The notes under the pieces were generated by a model. That model saw only the letters and a list, made by a program, of their open reading frames with translations, was not told where the DNA came from and did not search any database. A program made the translations under genes and the position numbers. A stretch of 59,268 bases of DNA from Nocardia araoensis NBRC 100135 (GTDB taxonomy: Bacteria; Actinomycetota; Actinomycetes; Mycobacteriales; Mycobacteriaceae): positions 1-59,268 of the forward strand of contig NZ_BAFR01000219.1 of assembly GCF_000308435.1 (NCBI RefSeq). Direction: 5' to 3'. Position 1 is the stretch's first letter; every line of letters starts with the position of its first letter. Below, one piece after another: positions 8,196 through 19,463 of this stretch.

Positions 8196-10076
8196 GTGAG
8201 CATCGAATCCGTGGCGTGGAGCCAGATGTACCGGCGGGCGAACGCGCCGCAGGAACAGCGGCCGTTCCGCCTCGCCACCGCCGGGCGCATCATCCGGTTC
8301 GCCGCGCCGCACCGGCGGCGGATCGCCGCGTTCTTGCTGTTCAGCGTGGTGTCCGCGGTCCTCGCCGTGGCGACTCCGGTGCTGGCGGGCCGGGTGGTCG
8401 ACGACATCGTCGGCGGCGCGGCGCCACGGGTGGTGGTCGTCCTCGCGGCGGTGATCGGCGTGCTCGCGGTGTTCGACGCGGGACTCGGGGTGGCGATCCG
8501 GTGGATGTCGGCGCGGATCGGCGAGGGGCTCATTCTCGATCTGCGCACCGCCGTGTTCGACCACGTGCAGAAGATGCCCGTCGCCTTCTTCACAAGGACC
8601 AGGACCGGCGCGCTGGTCAGCCGCTTGAACAACGACGTCATCGGCGCCCAGCGCGCGTTCAGCGACACCTTGTCCGGCGTGGTGGCCAATCTGGTGACCC
8701 TCGTGCTCACCCTCGGCGTGATGATCAGCATTTCCTGGCAGATCACATTGCTCGCGCTGGTGTTGCTTCCGGTGTTCGTGATCCCGGCGCGCCGGATGGG
8801 CAACCGGCTGGCGGACTTGCAGCGGGAGGCGGCCCGGCTGAACGCGGCGATGAGCACCCAGATGACCGAGCGCTTCTCCGCGCCGGGCGCGACGCTGGTC
8901 AAACTCTTCGGCCGTCCGGAGCAGGAGTCCGACGAGTTCGCGCTGCGGGCCCGCCGGGTGCGGAATATCGGCGTGCGCACCGCGATGCTGCAGACGGTCT
9001 TCGTCACCTCGCTCACGCTGGTGTCCGCGCTGGCGATCGCCTTGGTGTACGGGCTCGGCGGCTGGTACGCCCTGCGGGGGCAACTGGAGGCGGGCGCGGT
9101 CGTGTCGCTGTCGCTGCTGCTGACCAGGCTCTACACGCCGCTCACCGCGCTGGCCAGCGCCCGGATGGAGATCATGGCCGCGCTGGTGAGCTTCGAGCGC
9201 GTCTTCGAAGTGCTGGATCTGAAGCCGCTGATCGAGGACGCGCCGGATGCGAAACCGGTTCCCTCGGGTCCGGTCGCGGTGGAGTTGGACGCGGTGAGCT
9301 TCGGTTATCCGTCGGCCGACAAGGTTTCGCTCGCCTCGCTGGAGGACGTGGCGAATCTGGACACCCGCGGCGGGGTGGAGGTGCTGCACGACGTGTCGCT
9401 GCGCGCCGAGCCCGGTCAGCTGATCGCGCTGGTCGGCTCGTCGGGCGCGGGTAAGTCGACCATCGCGCAGCTGGTCTCCCGTCTCTACGACGTCGACGCG
9501 GGCGCGGTGCGGTTGAACGGCGTGGACGTGCGCGAGCTGACCACCGGATCGATCCGCGACACGGTCGGGCTGGTCACCCAGGACGGGCACCTGTTCCACG
9601 ACACCATCAGGGCCAATCTGCTGCTCGCGCGGCCGGAGGCCACCGAGGACGAACTCTGGGACGCGCTCCAGCGCGCCCGGCTGCGCGACCTGGTCGCGTC
9701 GCTGCCGGACGGGTTGGAGACCGTGGTCGGCGAGCGCGGCTACCGGCTCTCCGGTGGTGAGCGCCAGCGCCTGACCATCGCGCGCCTGCTGCTCAAGCAA
9801 CCGCGTGTGGTGATCCTGGACGAGGCGACCGCGTCGCTCGACTCGACCTCGGAAGCCGCCGTGCAGGAGGCGCTGTCCGAAGCGCTGGAGGGCAGGACGG
9901 CGCTGGTGATCGCGCACCGGCTGTCCACCATCCGCGCCGCCGACCAGATCCTAGTGCTGGAGGAGGGCCGGATCGTGGAGCGCGGCACGCACCCGCAGCT
10001 GCTGAACGCCGACGGTCGCTACGCGGAGCTGTACCGCACCCAGTTCGCCGAGGAACCTGTCACGGCCGCGGCCTGA
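8196..10076 (+). CDS. ABC exporter, fused membrane and ATPase domains (multidrug/lipid type)
   Basis: About 626 residues from GTG 8196 (GAGAGGGAG upstream; an in-frame GTG at 8172 is less likely). The N-terminal 330 residues form a six-helix type IV exporter domain (first helix near FLLFSVVSAVLAVATPVL). The C-terminal ATPase has Walker A GSSGAGKST, Q-loop, signature LSGGERQRLTIARLL, Walker B VVILDEATAS and the switch His in VIAHRLS. A half-transporter that must dimerise. Convergent with the secreted hydrolase gene, 12 bp away. The substrate is unknown; operator-type control suggests an inducible efflux pump. Confidence 0.93.
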   Translation: MSIESVAWSQMYRRANAPQEQRPFRLATAGRIIRFAAPHRRRIAAFLLFSVVSAVLAVATPVLAGRVVDDIVGGAAPRVVVVLAAVIGVLAVFDAGLGVAIRWMSARIGEGLILDLRTAVFDHVQKMPVAFFTRTRTGALVSRLNNDVIGAQRAFSDTLSGVVANLVTLVLTLGVMISISWQITLLALVLLPVFVIPARRMGNRLADLQREAARLNAAMSTQMTERFSAPGATLVKLFGRPEQESDEFALRARRVRNIGVRTAMLQTVFVTSLTLVSALAIALVYGLGGWYALRGQLEAGAVVSLSLLLTRLYTPLTALASARMEIMAALVSFERVFEVLDLKPLIEDAPDAKPVPSGPVAVELDAVSFGYPSADKVSLASLEDVANLDTRGGVEVLHDVSLRAEPGQLIALVGSSGAGKSTIAQLVSRLYDVDAGAVRLNGVDVRELTTGSIRDTVGLVTQDGHLFHDTIRANLLLARPEATEDELWDALQRARLRDLVASLPDGLETVVGERGYRLSGGERQRLTIARLLLKQPRVVILDEATASLDSTSEAAVQEALSEALEGRTALVIAHRLSTIRAADQILVLEEGRIVERGTHPQLLNADGRYAELYRTQFAEEPVTAAA

Positions 10077-10088
10077 GCCGTCGTCCGG

Positions 10089-11639
10089 CTAGCTCGCCGT
10101 CCGGTCCGCGGTACAGGTGGTGTCGGCGTCCGGCATGGTTCCCGCGCCGAAGTAGGTGTTGATCGCGTTGTTCACGCAACCGCTCAGCTCCGGCCGGAAT
10201 GTCATGTGGATGCGCACGTCTTGCAAGGTGACCATTCGCGACTGCGACAGATACTGGTGCAGCCGGAGGCCGTGCGCATAGGGAGTGCGCGGATCGCCCG
10301 TCGCCTGCACGATGAGCACGGGCACCGCGTTGCGCACCACGGTCGGCGGTTCGACCGGACGAGGCCAGAAGGCGCACGGTTGGATATTGCCCGCCAGCGC
10401 GCCGAACACCGGTTGCGTGGCGCGGTTCTCCTCGATGTTGCGCCAGTACCAGAGCGGATCGATGGGCGCGCTGACATCGCCGCAGGCGATCTCCGCGAGG
10501 ACGGAGTTCTCGTTGTCCCGCAGCGCCGCCACGATGGCGCGCAGCCGCGGCGTGCGCGAGGTCGTGGGCGGACCGCCCGCGGCGTCGGCGATCTCGCGCA
10601 CTGTCGCGGCCAACGGTTCGTTCAGCCGGAAGTTCCACAACAAGCTGTGCAGGATGAACGGCAACCAGTGGTCGTCGATCGCGAAGCCGTCGATGACGAT
10701 CGGCTGACGGTGGGCGATCCGGACCAGCTCCTCGATCTTCGCGCGCACCAGTTGCGGCGTCGCGCCGAGCCGGAACTCGTCGTCACGCGCGGCAGCCCAC
10801 ACTGCCCAGTCGTCCAAAGCGATCTCGTCCGCCGGACCCCAATCCTGTACCAGGCCCGTCCAGTACCGGTCCGGGTCGATCGCGCTGTCCAGCACGACCC
10901 GATCGCTGCGCTCGGGGAACATCTGGGTGAACACCGCGCCGAGGTACGTGCCGTAGGAGAGGCCGTAGAAATTGACCTTCTCCTCGCCCAGGACGGCTCG
11001 GACGACGTCCATGTCCCGCGCCGTGTTGCGAGTGGTGAACTGCCGCACCAATTCCGGATCGCGAACGACGCAGCTCGCGGCCATGCCCGCGGACTGAACG
11101 GTGTCGTGCACGAAGCCCAGCGGATCCAGACCCGCCGAGCGGACCATCTCGCCGACCGGCCACCCGCACCTCGGGCTCGAGGTGGATTCGCCGACTCCGC
11201 GCGGGTCCATGCCGATCAGGTCGTAACTCGCCAGCACCTCCGGCGAGAGCACGTCACCGAGCAGATCCACACTGTCCAGACCCTGCCCGCCGGGACCGCC
11301 CGGATTCGACACCAGGATGCCGCGTCGTCGCGCCGGATCGCTCGCCTTCACCCGGGATATCGCCAACGTGATGGTGCGACCGCCGGGCCGCCCGTAGTCC
11401 AGCGGCACGGAGACGTCGGCACACTCGCCACCGGCCTTGTCCAGGTTCTCCACACCGCACGGCTTCCACTCGAGCGGCTGATGATAGAAGCGGTCCAGCC
11501 CGTCTTGGTGCGAGTCGCCCGCCGGATCTGCTCGGCCGTACGCGGGTGCGGCGAGCAGTGCCGACATCGCCACTATCGATATCGAACGCCAGAACGGATT
11601 CGTGGACAACGAAATTCGCCTCTCGGCCGGAGCGGGCAC
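10089..11639 (-). CDS. Secreted alpha/beta hydrolase, TAP-like (tripeptidyl aminopeptidase family)
   Basis: Up to 516 residues from GTG 11639; a TTG at 11609 preceded by GAGAGG is an alternative start with the same signal peptide (hydrophobic SISIVAMSALLAAPAYG, then A-D). Mature protein: alpha/beta hydrolase with oxyanion loop NPGGPGGQG, conserved DPRGVGES, nucleophile elbow GLSYGTYLG, and the late TAP-like C-terminal domain with TGDPRTPY (acid) and a His near IHMTF. Related to streptomycete tripeptidyl aminopeptidases and the mycobacterial Hip1/CaeA group. It probably acts in the envelope on peptides or ester-linked substrates. Confidence 0.88.
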   Translation of the reverse strand: MPAPAERRISLSTNPFWRSISIVAMSALLAAPAYGRADPAGDSHQDGLDRFYHQPLEWKPCGVENLDKAGGECADVSVPLDYGRPGGRTITLAISRVKASDPARRRGILVSNPGGPGGQGLDSVDLLGDVLSPEVLASYDLIGMDPRGVGESTSSPRCGWPVGEMVRSAGLDPLGFVHDTVQSAGMAASCVVRDPELVRQFTTRNTARDMDVVRAVLGEEKVNFYGLSYGTYLGAVFTQMFPERSDRVVLDSAIDPDRYWTGLVQDWGPADEIALDDWAVWAAARDDEFRLGATPQLVRAKIEELVRIAHRQPIVIDGFAIDDHWLPFILHSLLWNFRLNEPLAATVREIADAAGGPPTTSRTPRLRAIVAALRDNENSVLAEIACGDVSAPIDPLWYWRNIEENRATQPVFGALAGNIQPCAFWPRPVEPPTVVRNAVPVLIVQATGDPRTPYAHGLRLHQYLSQSRMVTLQDVRIHMTFRPELSGCVNNAINTYFGAGTMPDADTTCTADRTAS

Positions 11640-11905
11640 GTAGGTGGATGCGGAAGAACCGTATCGGATCGGCGCTCGCTACGGCGGCAACGGCTTCCCC
11701 CGCGCGGCGGGGTTCGAACGAGGCATCCGCCGGATCTCGTCCGATCGCCGCGTGGCAGGAGAGCGGCGGCACGGGCGCATGGCCGGGAGAACCGGCGAAG
11801 CCCAGCTCGAACGACTCGAGCCGGGCTTCGCTGATCGATCTCACGACCTCGTCGTCTCGGTACGTCCCTGACGCATCCGGCGGGAATTCGCCCGAGCGCT
11901 AGAGA

Positions 11906-12913
11906 TCAGAATTCGCCCATGACGCCGAGAACGGTCCGCCCCCGGTGGCCGCCGCCGCGGATGGAGTGCAGCACCTTCTCCACATCGGTGATGGGAGCGT
12001 AGTTCGTCAGCTCCGAAAGATGCTGCGGGCGGAGCTCTTTGCCGAGCTGGGCCCACACTTCGCGGCGGCGCTCGATCGGAAGATTGACCGAGTCGATACC
12101 CTCCAGCGTGACGCCGCGCAGGATGAACGGCATCACCGTGGTGGGCAGTTCCGGTCCGCCGGTGAGCCCGCTGGCCGCGACCACGCCGCCGTAGCCGATG
12201 GCGCTCAGCACGTAGGCCAGCGACGCGCCGCCGACGCTGTCCACGGCCGCCGCCCACCGCGCCTTGGTCAACGGCCGCGGCTTGGCGCTCGGGTCCTCCG
12301 GCAACCTGCCGATCACCTCGTTCGCGCCGATCTCGCTGAGCAGATCGTTCGCGTCGGTCTTGCCGGTGGAAGCGACGACTTCGAAACCGAGGCCGGAGAG
12401 GATATCGATACTCACGCTGCCGACCCCGCCGGTCGCGCCGGTGACCAGCACGGGGCCCGCATCCGGCATGACACCGCGATCGAGCAGGGCCTGCACGCTC
12501 AGGGCCGCGGTGAACCCGGCGGTGCCGAGCGCGGCCGCGTCGCGCATGCTCAGGCCCTCCAGCTTGACCACCCATTCGGCGGGCACCCTGGCGTACTCGG
12601 CGAAGCCGCCGTTGTGCGCCACGCCGATGTCGTATCCGTGCGCGATCACCTGGTCCCCCGGGGCGAAATCGTCGTCGGCGGACTCGACCACCTCGCCGAC
12701 GAGATCGATCCCGGGGACGATCGGGTAGTTGCGCACCACACCGCCGCCCTTGGTGATCGCCAGACCGTCCTTGTAGTTCGCGCTCGAGTAGTGCACTTTG
12801 ATCGTCACGTCACCCGGCCCGAGGAAATCCTCGCCCGCCTGCTGCCGGGTCAGGACGATCCCGCTATCCGATTCGTGTGCCACCATCGCCCAGAACTCCA
12901 TGCGGACGAGCAT
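11906..12913 (-). CDS. acuI: Acrylyl-CoA reductase / YhdH-type NADPH quinone oxidoreductase
   Basis: 335 residues, the usual length for AcuI/YhdH. Medium-chain dehydrogenase fold without the structural zinc loop: SSANYKDGLAITKGG, PGIDLVGEVVES, the nucleotide-binding GATGGVGSVSIDIL, then ASTGKTDANDLLSEIGANEVI and SVGGASLAYVLS, all typical of this subfamily. It reduces acryloyl-CoA to propionyl-CoA with NADPH or detoxifies related 2-alkenoyl-CoAs. Alone, with 266 bp of non-coding DNA downstream (11640-11905) containing only a weak 6-bp hairpin at 11698-11712. Confidence 0.9.
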   Translation of the reverse strand: MLVRMEFWAMVAHESDSGIVLTRQQAGEDFLGPGDVTIKVHYSSANYKDGLAITKGGGVVRNYPIVPGIDLVGEVVESADDDFAPGDQVIAHGYDIGVAHNGGFAEYARVPAEWVVKLEGLSMRDAAALGTAGFTAALSVQALLDRGVMPDAGPVLVTGATGGVGSVSIDILSGLGFEVVASTGKTDANDLLSEIGANEVIGRLPEDPSAKPRPLTKARWAAAVDSVGGASLAYVLSAIGYGGVVAASGLTGGPELPTTVMPFILRGVTLEGIDSVNLPIERRREVWAQLGKELRPQHLSELTNYAPITDVEKVLHSIRGGGHRGRTVLGVMGEF

Positions 12914-12938
12914 ACGAGCGTCCGGTCGGGTCCGGGAG

Positions 12939-14009
12939 CTACTGCGGCAGGAGTTCCAACCGCACGCCGAGCAGACGAACCGGGCGGTCGAGGTCGAATC
13001 GTTCGACGACGCGCAGCGCGGTCTCGGCGATGCGCGCGACGTCGATGGTCGGTTCGGGCAGTTTTTCCTGCTTGCTGCGGGTGTAGAAGGTGTTCGTGCG
13101 TACCGTCACCGAAACGCGGGTGCCGATCCGCCCCGCCGCGGCCATCTCCTCGGCGACCTCGGTGGCCAGCCGCGCGACCTGGGCGCGGATCTCGCCGGGA
13201 TCGGTGAGGTCCTGCGGGAAGGTCTCGGATTTGCTGCGGCCGACGGGGATTCGCGGTTCGGTGGTGACGTCCGTATCGCCTTTGCCGTGGCCGAGCACCC
13301 AGAGATAAGGACCGGTGTTCGGCCCGAATTCGGCGGCCAGACGCTGCCGGTCCGCCGCCATCAGCTCGCCGACTGTTCGAATGCCGAGTTCCGCGAGCCG
13401 GGCGGCGATGCGGTTACCGATGCCCCACAGCGCGTCGGTCGGGCGATGAGCCATCACCTCGGTCCAGTTCGCGGCGGTGAGCCGGAAGACGCCCGCGGCG
13501 GCGCCCGCATCGGCGGCGGGTGCGGCCGACGACTTGCCCGCCGACTTGGCGAAGCCGGTCGCGAGCTTGGCGGTGAGCTTGTTGTCCCCGATGCCGATCG
13601 AGCAGGTCAGGTCGAGTCCGGCGATCGCGTCGCGCACCCGCCGCGCGAGTGCTTCCGGGTCGTCGGTGTCGGCGGCGAGGAACGCCTCGTCCCAGCCCCA
13701 CACCTCGACCCGTCCCGGGAACGTGCGCAGCAGGGCCATGACCTCGTCGGAGGCGTCCTCGTAGGCGGCCATGTCCAAGGGAAGGAACACGCCGTCGGGG
13801 CACTTGCGCTGGGCGCTGCGCAGCGGCATCCCGGCCCGCACGCCGAACGCGCGCGCCGGATAGGACGCGCAGGTCACCACCTTGCGGGGTTCGGTGGGAT
13901 CGCCGTGGCCGCCGACGATGACCGGCAATCCGCGCAGCTCCGGATGACGGCGGAATTCCACCGCCGCCTGGAACTGATCGAGATCGACGTGCAACAGCCA
14001 TCCGGCCAC
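12939..14009 (-). CDS. dinB: DNA polymerase IV (Y-family)
   Basis: 356 residues from GTG 14009. Y-family palm with HVDLDQFQAAVE (first catalytic Asp pair), ASYPARAFGVRAGMPL and WGWDEAFLAADTDD (second carboxylate site, with the WGWDE form I recall from M. tuberculosis DinP/Rv3056). Then a helix-hairpin-helix thumb (LWGIGNRIAARLAELGI) and a little-finger domain. No C-terminal beta-clamp box is evident. It performs error-prone bypass synthesis. No LexA-like SOS box was seen in the 104-bp divergent region shared with the TetR gene. Confidence 0.92.
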   Translation of the reverse strand: MAGWLLHVDLDQFQAAVEFRRHPELRGLPVIVGGHGDPTEPRKVVTCASYPARAFGVRAGMPLRSAQRKCPDGVFLPLDMAAYEDASDEVMALLRTFPGRVEVWGWDEAFLAADTDDPEALARRVRDAIAGLDLTCSIGIGDNKLTAKLATGFAKSAGKSSAAPAADAGAAAGVFRLTAANWTEVMAHRPTDALWGIGNRIAARLAELGIRTVGELMAADRQRLAAEFGPNTGPYLWVLGHGKGDTDVTTEPRIPVGRSKSETFPQDLTDPGEIRAQVARLATEVAEEMAAAGRIGTRVSVTVRTNTFYTRSKQEKLPEPTIDVARIAETALRVVERFDLDRPVRLLGVRLELLPQ

Positions 14010-14078
14010 ATGCCGTTCTTACCGCAGGGGTGCGACACCTGGCCGGAATTCCGGCGCGATCGCCGGTCGACCGGCACA

Positions 14079-14110
14079 TTGCGCGGCCCGAAAAACAGAA
14101 CTAAATTCTG
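14079..14110 (+). promoter_or_regulatory. Predicted promoter and self-operator of the tetR gene; leaderless start
   Basis: -35 TTGCGC (14079-14084), 17-bp spacer, -10 TAAATT (14102-14107), only 6 bp before ATG 14114, with no Shine-Dalgarno sequence. The mRNA would begin at or next to the start codon (leaderless). The inverted repeat CAGAA-N5-TTCTG (14096-14110) covers the -10, a classic position for autorepression by a TetR dimer. Confidence 0.55.
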
Positions 14111-14113
14111 GAC

Positions 14114-14698
14114 ATGAAGATTCGAGATCGGTTGCTACTGGCGGCCGAGCGCCAGTTCGCCGAGCACGGGGCGCTCGACGCGACGCTGACCCAGATCCGG
14201 GACGCGGCGGGCGCCAGCGTCGGTGCGCTCTACCACCACTTCCCGGACAAGGCCGACCTGTACCGGCAGGTGTGGGTCAACGCGCTGGCGGACTATCAGG
14301 AACATTTCTGGGCGGTGGTCGGCGACAGCGCCGACGCGCGCGAAGGCGTCACCGCCGGTGTGCGCGAGCATCTGCGGTGGGTGAGCGAAAATCAATACCG
14401 CGCAACGGTACTCACCTCCGCGCGGCCGCCAGGAGTGCGCGAGAGCGAGAGCAATCGCCGCTTCATGTCCGACGTGACGCGGTGGTGGCGCACCCACGCG
14501 GGGTACGGGGTGGTGCGCGATCTCCCCATCGATCTGGTCTACGCGCTGTGGCTGGGTCCGGCGCAGGAATACACGCGGCAGTGGCTGGGCGGTGACATGC
14601 GCATCGCCCCTGCCGAAGTCGCGGGCGAGCTGGCCGACGCCGCCTGGCTGGCGCTCGCCGCCGATCGCACCGCAGCCGCAGGGGAGCTGTCCGAGTGA
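14114..14698 (+). CDS. TetR/AcrR family transcriptional regulator
   Basis: 194 residues. The N-terminal helix-turn-helix is typical: LLLAAERQFAEHGALDATLTQIRDAAGASVGALYHHFPDKADLYR. The C-terminal ligand domain is all-helical and unassigned. It overlaps the thioesterase gene by 4 bp (GTGA), so the two are co-expressed; the ligand may be a CoA thioester or its product. Probably autoregulated through the inverted repeat over its own promoter. Confidence 0.93.
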   Translation: MKIRDRLLLAAERQFAEHGALDATLTQIRDAAGASVGALYHHFPDKADLYRQVWVNALADYQEHFWAVVGDSADAREGVTAGVREHLRWVSENQYRATVLTSARPPGVRESESNRRFMSDVTRWWRTHAGYGVVRDLPIDLVYALWLGPAQEYTRQWLGGDMRIAPAEVAGELADAAWLALAADRTAAAGELSE

Positions 14699-15147
14699 CC
14701 GCCGCCGGCACCCTCGACCTGGACAGCGCCAAGAAGGTACTCGCCGCGCAGCCGTTCGCCACGCTGATCGGCACCGAGATCACCGCGTTCGGCGACGGCG
14801 CCGCGACCCTGATCATCCCGCTGCGCCGCGAACTGACCCAGCAATTCGGCTACGTGCACGGCGGCGTGCTCGCCTATGCCGCCGACAACGCCCTCACCTT
14901 CGCCGCCGGAACGGTTCTCGGCGCGAACGTCCTCACCGGAGGTGTCACCATCACCTACCTGCGCCCCGCCGCAGGCGACCGGTTGCGCATCGAGGCATCC
15001 GTCACCGGGGCGACGCGCCGCCAAGTGGTTGCCCACTGCGCGATCTACGCGGAAAGCTCCGACCGGGAACCAGTCCTGTGCGCGGTGGGCCAAGGCACCA
15101 CCCGGCTGGCGGAAACGGACTTGACCGGCACGAATAGCAGGCCCTGA
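14695..15147 (+). CDS. PaaI-type hotdog thioesterase
   Basis: 150 residues from GTG 14695, overlapping the tetR stop. Hotdog fold of the 4HBT/PaaI group: FGYVHGGVLAYAADNALTFAA with the conserved HGG and catalytic acidic residue, then GVTITYLRPAAGDRL and QVVAHCAIYAE. It should hydrolyse acyl-CoA or phenylacetyl-type thioesters in the cytoplasm. Operon with the upstream TetR regulator suggests control by its own substrate. A hairpin terminator follows 150 bp downstream. Confidence 0.9.
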   Translation: MTAAGTLDLDSAKKVLAAQPFATLIGTEITAFGDGAATLIIPLRRELTQQFGYVHGGVLAYAADNALTFAAGTVLGANVLTGGVTITYLRPAAGDRLRIEASVTGATRRQVVAHCAIYAESSDREPVLCAVGQGTTRLAETDLTGTNSRP

Positions 15148-15297
15148 CGGTCAGAGGGCCCGGTGCGGCGAGGTGAGGTGCATCGACGGTGGCCGGACCT
15201 GGCCACACCGGGCACGGCGAGCGATGCGCCGCTCCGGTGCTTCCGCCCACGGCCGTACAACGTCCCTCCGGCGCTCCGCCGCTCGATGACATGCGAA

Positions 15298-15329
15298 GGG
15301 CCGGGCTCGGATAGCTCCGTGCCCGGCCC
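15298..15329. terminator. Hairpin terminator between the thioesterase gene and lon
   Basis: GGGCCGGGC (15298-15306) pairs with GCCCGGCCC (15321-15329); the loop can pair further (CGGA/TCCG). It lies between convergent genes and can serve both strands. Confidence 0.75.
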
Positions 15330-15348
15330 GTTCCGCCGTGGTCAGACT

Positions 15349-15477
15349 TACCTCCGCCTTCGCTCCGGCCATGCGCGGGCCGAGGACGGACTACGTCCGA
15401 CCGCGCCTATCAGGCGTACCTCCGCCTTCGCTCCGGCCGTGCGCGGGCCGAGGACGGACTACGTCCGACCGCGCCTA

Positions 15478-15484
<7 letters not shown>
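15349..15484. repeat. 68-bp tandem direct repeat, two copies, overlapping the lon stop codon
   Basis: Copy 1 is 15349-15416 and copy 2 is 15417-15484, differing at one position (ATGCG versus GTGCG). Each unit contains the small inverted repeat CGGAC-TA-CGTCCG. Copy 2 runs through the lon stop codon (15478-15480) and two following bases of the gene. The 15148-15477 interval holds only this repeat and the upstream terminator. The unit may belong to a dispersed repeat family. Confidence 0.9.
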
Positions 15485-17871
<2,387 letters not shown>

Positions 17872-17891
17872 GTTCTTCGACCCTTCCAAAA

Positions 17892-17912
17892 GTTGAGCGA
17901 TGCCTACTCAAC
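17892..17912 (-). promoter_or_regulatory. HAIR-like element (HspR operator) upstream of lon
   Basis: On the minus strand GTTGAGT-N7-GCTCAAC. The HspR-associated inverted repeat consensus is CTTGAGT-N7-ACTCAAG; here the core TTGAG-N9-CTCAA is intact. It ends 21 bp before the GTG start of lon. In Streptomyces lon is a known member of the HspR/HAIR regulon, so this is a specific functional prediction. Confidence 0.75.
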
Positions 17913-18044
17913 CCCGGGGCGGATGGGTTTGTTCCGCCCCGACCGGTCCGTTCGCTGACGGCGAAGTCGCGACCTGGATGGTCCCTGCTTCGCGTTGACA
18001 CCCCGTCCAAGGCAATGAGAACGTTGTGACCTTGGTATCTCATA

Positions 18045-18060
18045 CCGGCGGTACCGCCGG
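18045..18060. promoter_or_regulatory. 16-bp perfect palindrome before the DUF445 gene
   Basis: CCGGCGGTACCGCCGG, 22 bp before ATG 18083, in the leader. A consensus -35 TTGACA lies at 17995-18000 but no clear -10 follows. It may be an operator or a leader hairpin. Confidence 0.4.
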
Positions 18061-18082
18061 ATCGGCTTGAGGAGTCCCATCG

Positions 18083-19438
18083 ATGTCGTCGCTCGCCGCT
18101 GGCGTGTTCATCGACTGGGAGAGCGTGACCGGGCAGCCGAAATTCGTGGTCGACCTGATCACGTTCCCGATCTTCAGCGCGCTCGCGGGATGGCTGACCA
18201 ACTGGACCGGCGTGCTGATGCTGTTCTGGCCGATCGTCTTCCGCGGCATCCGCATCCCGGGCCTGCATGTGCTCTATCCGTACTTCCCGCGCCGGGTCCA
18301 AGTGCTGCCGACCTTCTCCGGCGACGGCCGCCGCCTCGGATTCCAGGGCTTCATCCCGGCGCGCGCGGAGAAGATGGCCAGCATCTGCGTGGACAAGGCC
18401 CTGATGCGGATCGGCAGCCCCAAGGACTTCATCCACGAACTCGATCTCGACGGCATCGCCGACTACATCGCGGTGCTGGCGCGGCAGCAGGTGCGCCCGC
18501 TGGTGGACGAGCTGATGTACCGGGAGAACGCGGACCTGTGGCGTACGGTGCCGCGCGCCGCCAAGCAATTGATCTACCAGCGGGTGGATCGGGAACTGCC
18601 CGCACTGTCGCGCCGCGCGTTCGCGTCGCTGGGCGACAACGTCGACCAGTTGATCGGCATCAAGGGCTTCGTGATCCGCTACCTGCAGGACAATCCGGCC
18701 ATCCTCGAGGACCTGACCACCACCATCGCGGCGCCCGAGCTGCGCTTCATGGTGCGCATCGGCCTGCTCGGCGCGCCCTTCGGCGTGCTGCTGGCGCTGT
18801 ACCTGCACGTGCACCAGCAGATTCCGGTGCTGGGCTGGGTGCCCGGCTGGGTGATCGTCCTGCTCGCCTCGGCGGCGATCGGCGTGATCGTGAACGTCAT
18901 CGCGGTGAAGATGGTGTTCGAGCCGGGCGACCCGCAACCGAGGTACAAGTACCTGTGGAAGCAAGCGCTGCTGGCGAAACGGCAGCCGCAGGCGGCGACC
19001 GATCTGGCGCACATACTGGCCTATCAGGTGCTGACGCTGCCGAACCTGTCCAAGGAACTGCTGGAAGGCCCGAACGGGGACAAGACCAGGCAGTTGCTGG
19101 AGCGCTTGATCGCCGACGAGATCCATCGTCAGCTCGGGCCGACCACCACGCTGGTGCGCGCGGCGCTGGGACGGCGACAGTTCGACAACCTCACGGTGGG
19201 CGCGGCGGGCGCCGCCGTCGGCTTGGCGCCGACCCTGGTCGAGGACGAGGAGTTCACCCGGGAGCAGGCCAAGACCATCGACGAGTTCGCCGCGCGCAAG
19301 TTGCGCGAGCTCACGCCAGGGGAGTTCATGGAGATGTTCTACGCCTCCGTGGAGCAGGACGCCTGGCTGCTGTATCTGCACGGTGCGGTCCTCGGCATCG
19401 TCGTGGGAGCAGCCCATCTGACCCTTTTCGGCTGGTAG
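18083..19438 (+). CDS. DUF445 family membrane protein
   Basis: 451 residues; ATG with AGGAG 9 nt upstream. An N-terminal hydrophobic segment (LITFPIFSALAGWLTNWTGVLMLFWPIVF) shows the W-L-T-N-W motif of DUF445. A long helical domain carries GFIPARAEKMASICVDKAL, and two further membrane helices occur near residues 225-275 (IGVIVNVIAVKMVFEPG). A last hydrophobic stretch, LLYLHGAVLGIVVGAAHLTLF, ends the protein. DUF445 proteins are membrane proteins of unknown activity. Divergent from lon. Confidence 0.88.
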   Translation: MSSLAAGVFIDWESVTGQPKFVVDLITFPIFSALAGWLTNWTGVLMLFWPIVFRGIRIPGLHVLYPYFPRRVQVLPTFSGDGRRLGFQGFIPARAEKMASICVDKALMRIGSPKDFIHELDLDGIADYIAVLARQQVRPLVDELMYRENADLWRTVPRAAKQLIYQRVDRELPALSRRAFASLGDNVDQLIGIKGFVIRYLQDNPAILEDLTTTIAAPELRFMVRIGLLGAPFGVLLALYLHVHQQIPVLGWVPGWVIVLLASAAIGVIVNVIAVKMVFEPGDPQPRYKYLWKQALLAKRQPQAATDLAHILAYQVLTLPNLSKELLEGPNGDKTRQLLERLIADEIHRQLGPTTTLVRAALGRRQFDNLTVGAAGAAVGLAPTLVEDEEFTREQAKTIDEFAARKLRELTPGEFMEMFYASVEQDAWLLYLHGAVLGIVVGAAHLTLFGW

Positions 19439-19463
19439 CCGGCCCGTTGCCGCCGAGATAAAA

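Noticed and set aside
11698..11712. CCCCGC-GCG-GCGGGG hairpin downstream of acuI
   Set aside because: Only 6 bp in GC-rich DNA, about 195 bp from the stop codon; too weak to call a terminator.
11644..11871. 75-residue plus-strand frame between the TAP hydrolase and acuI genes
   Set aside because: No ribosome site, no recognisable pattern, and the gap is more simply the 5' region of the hydrolase gene.
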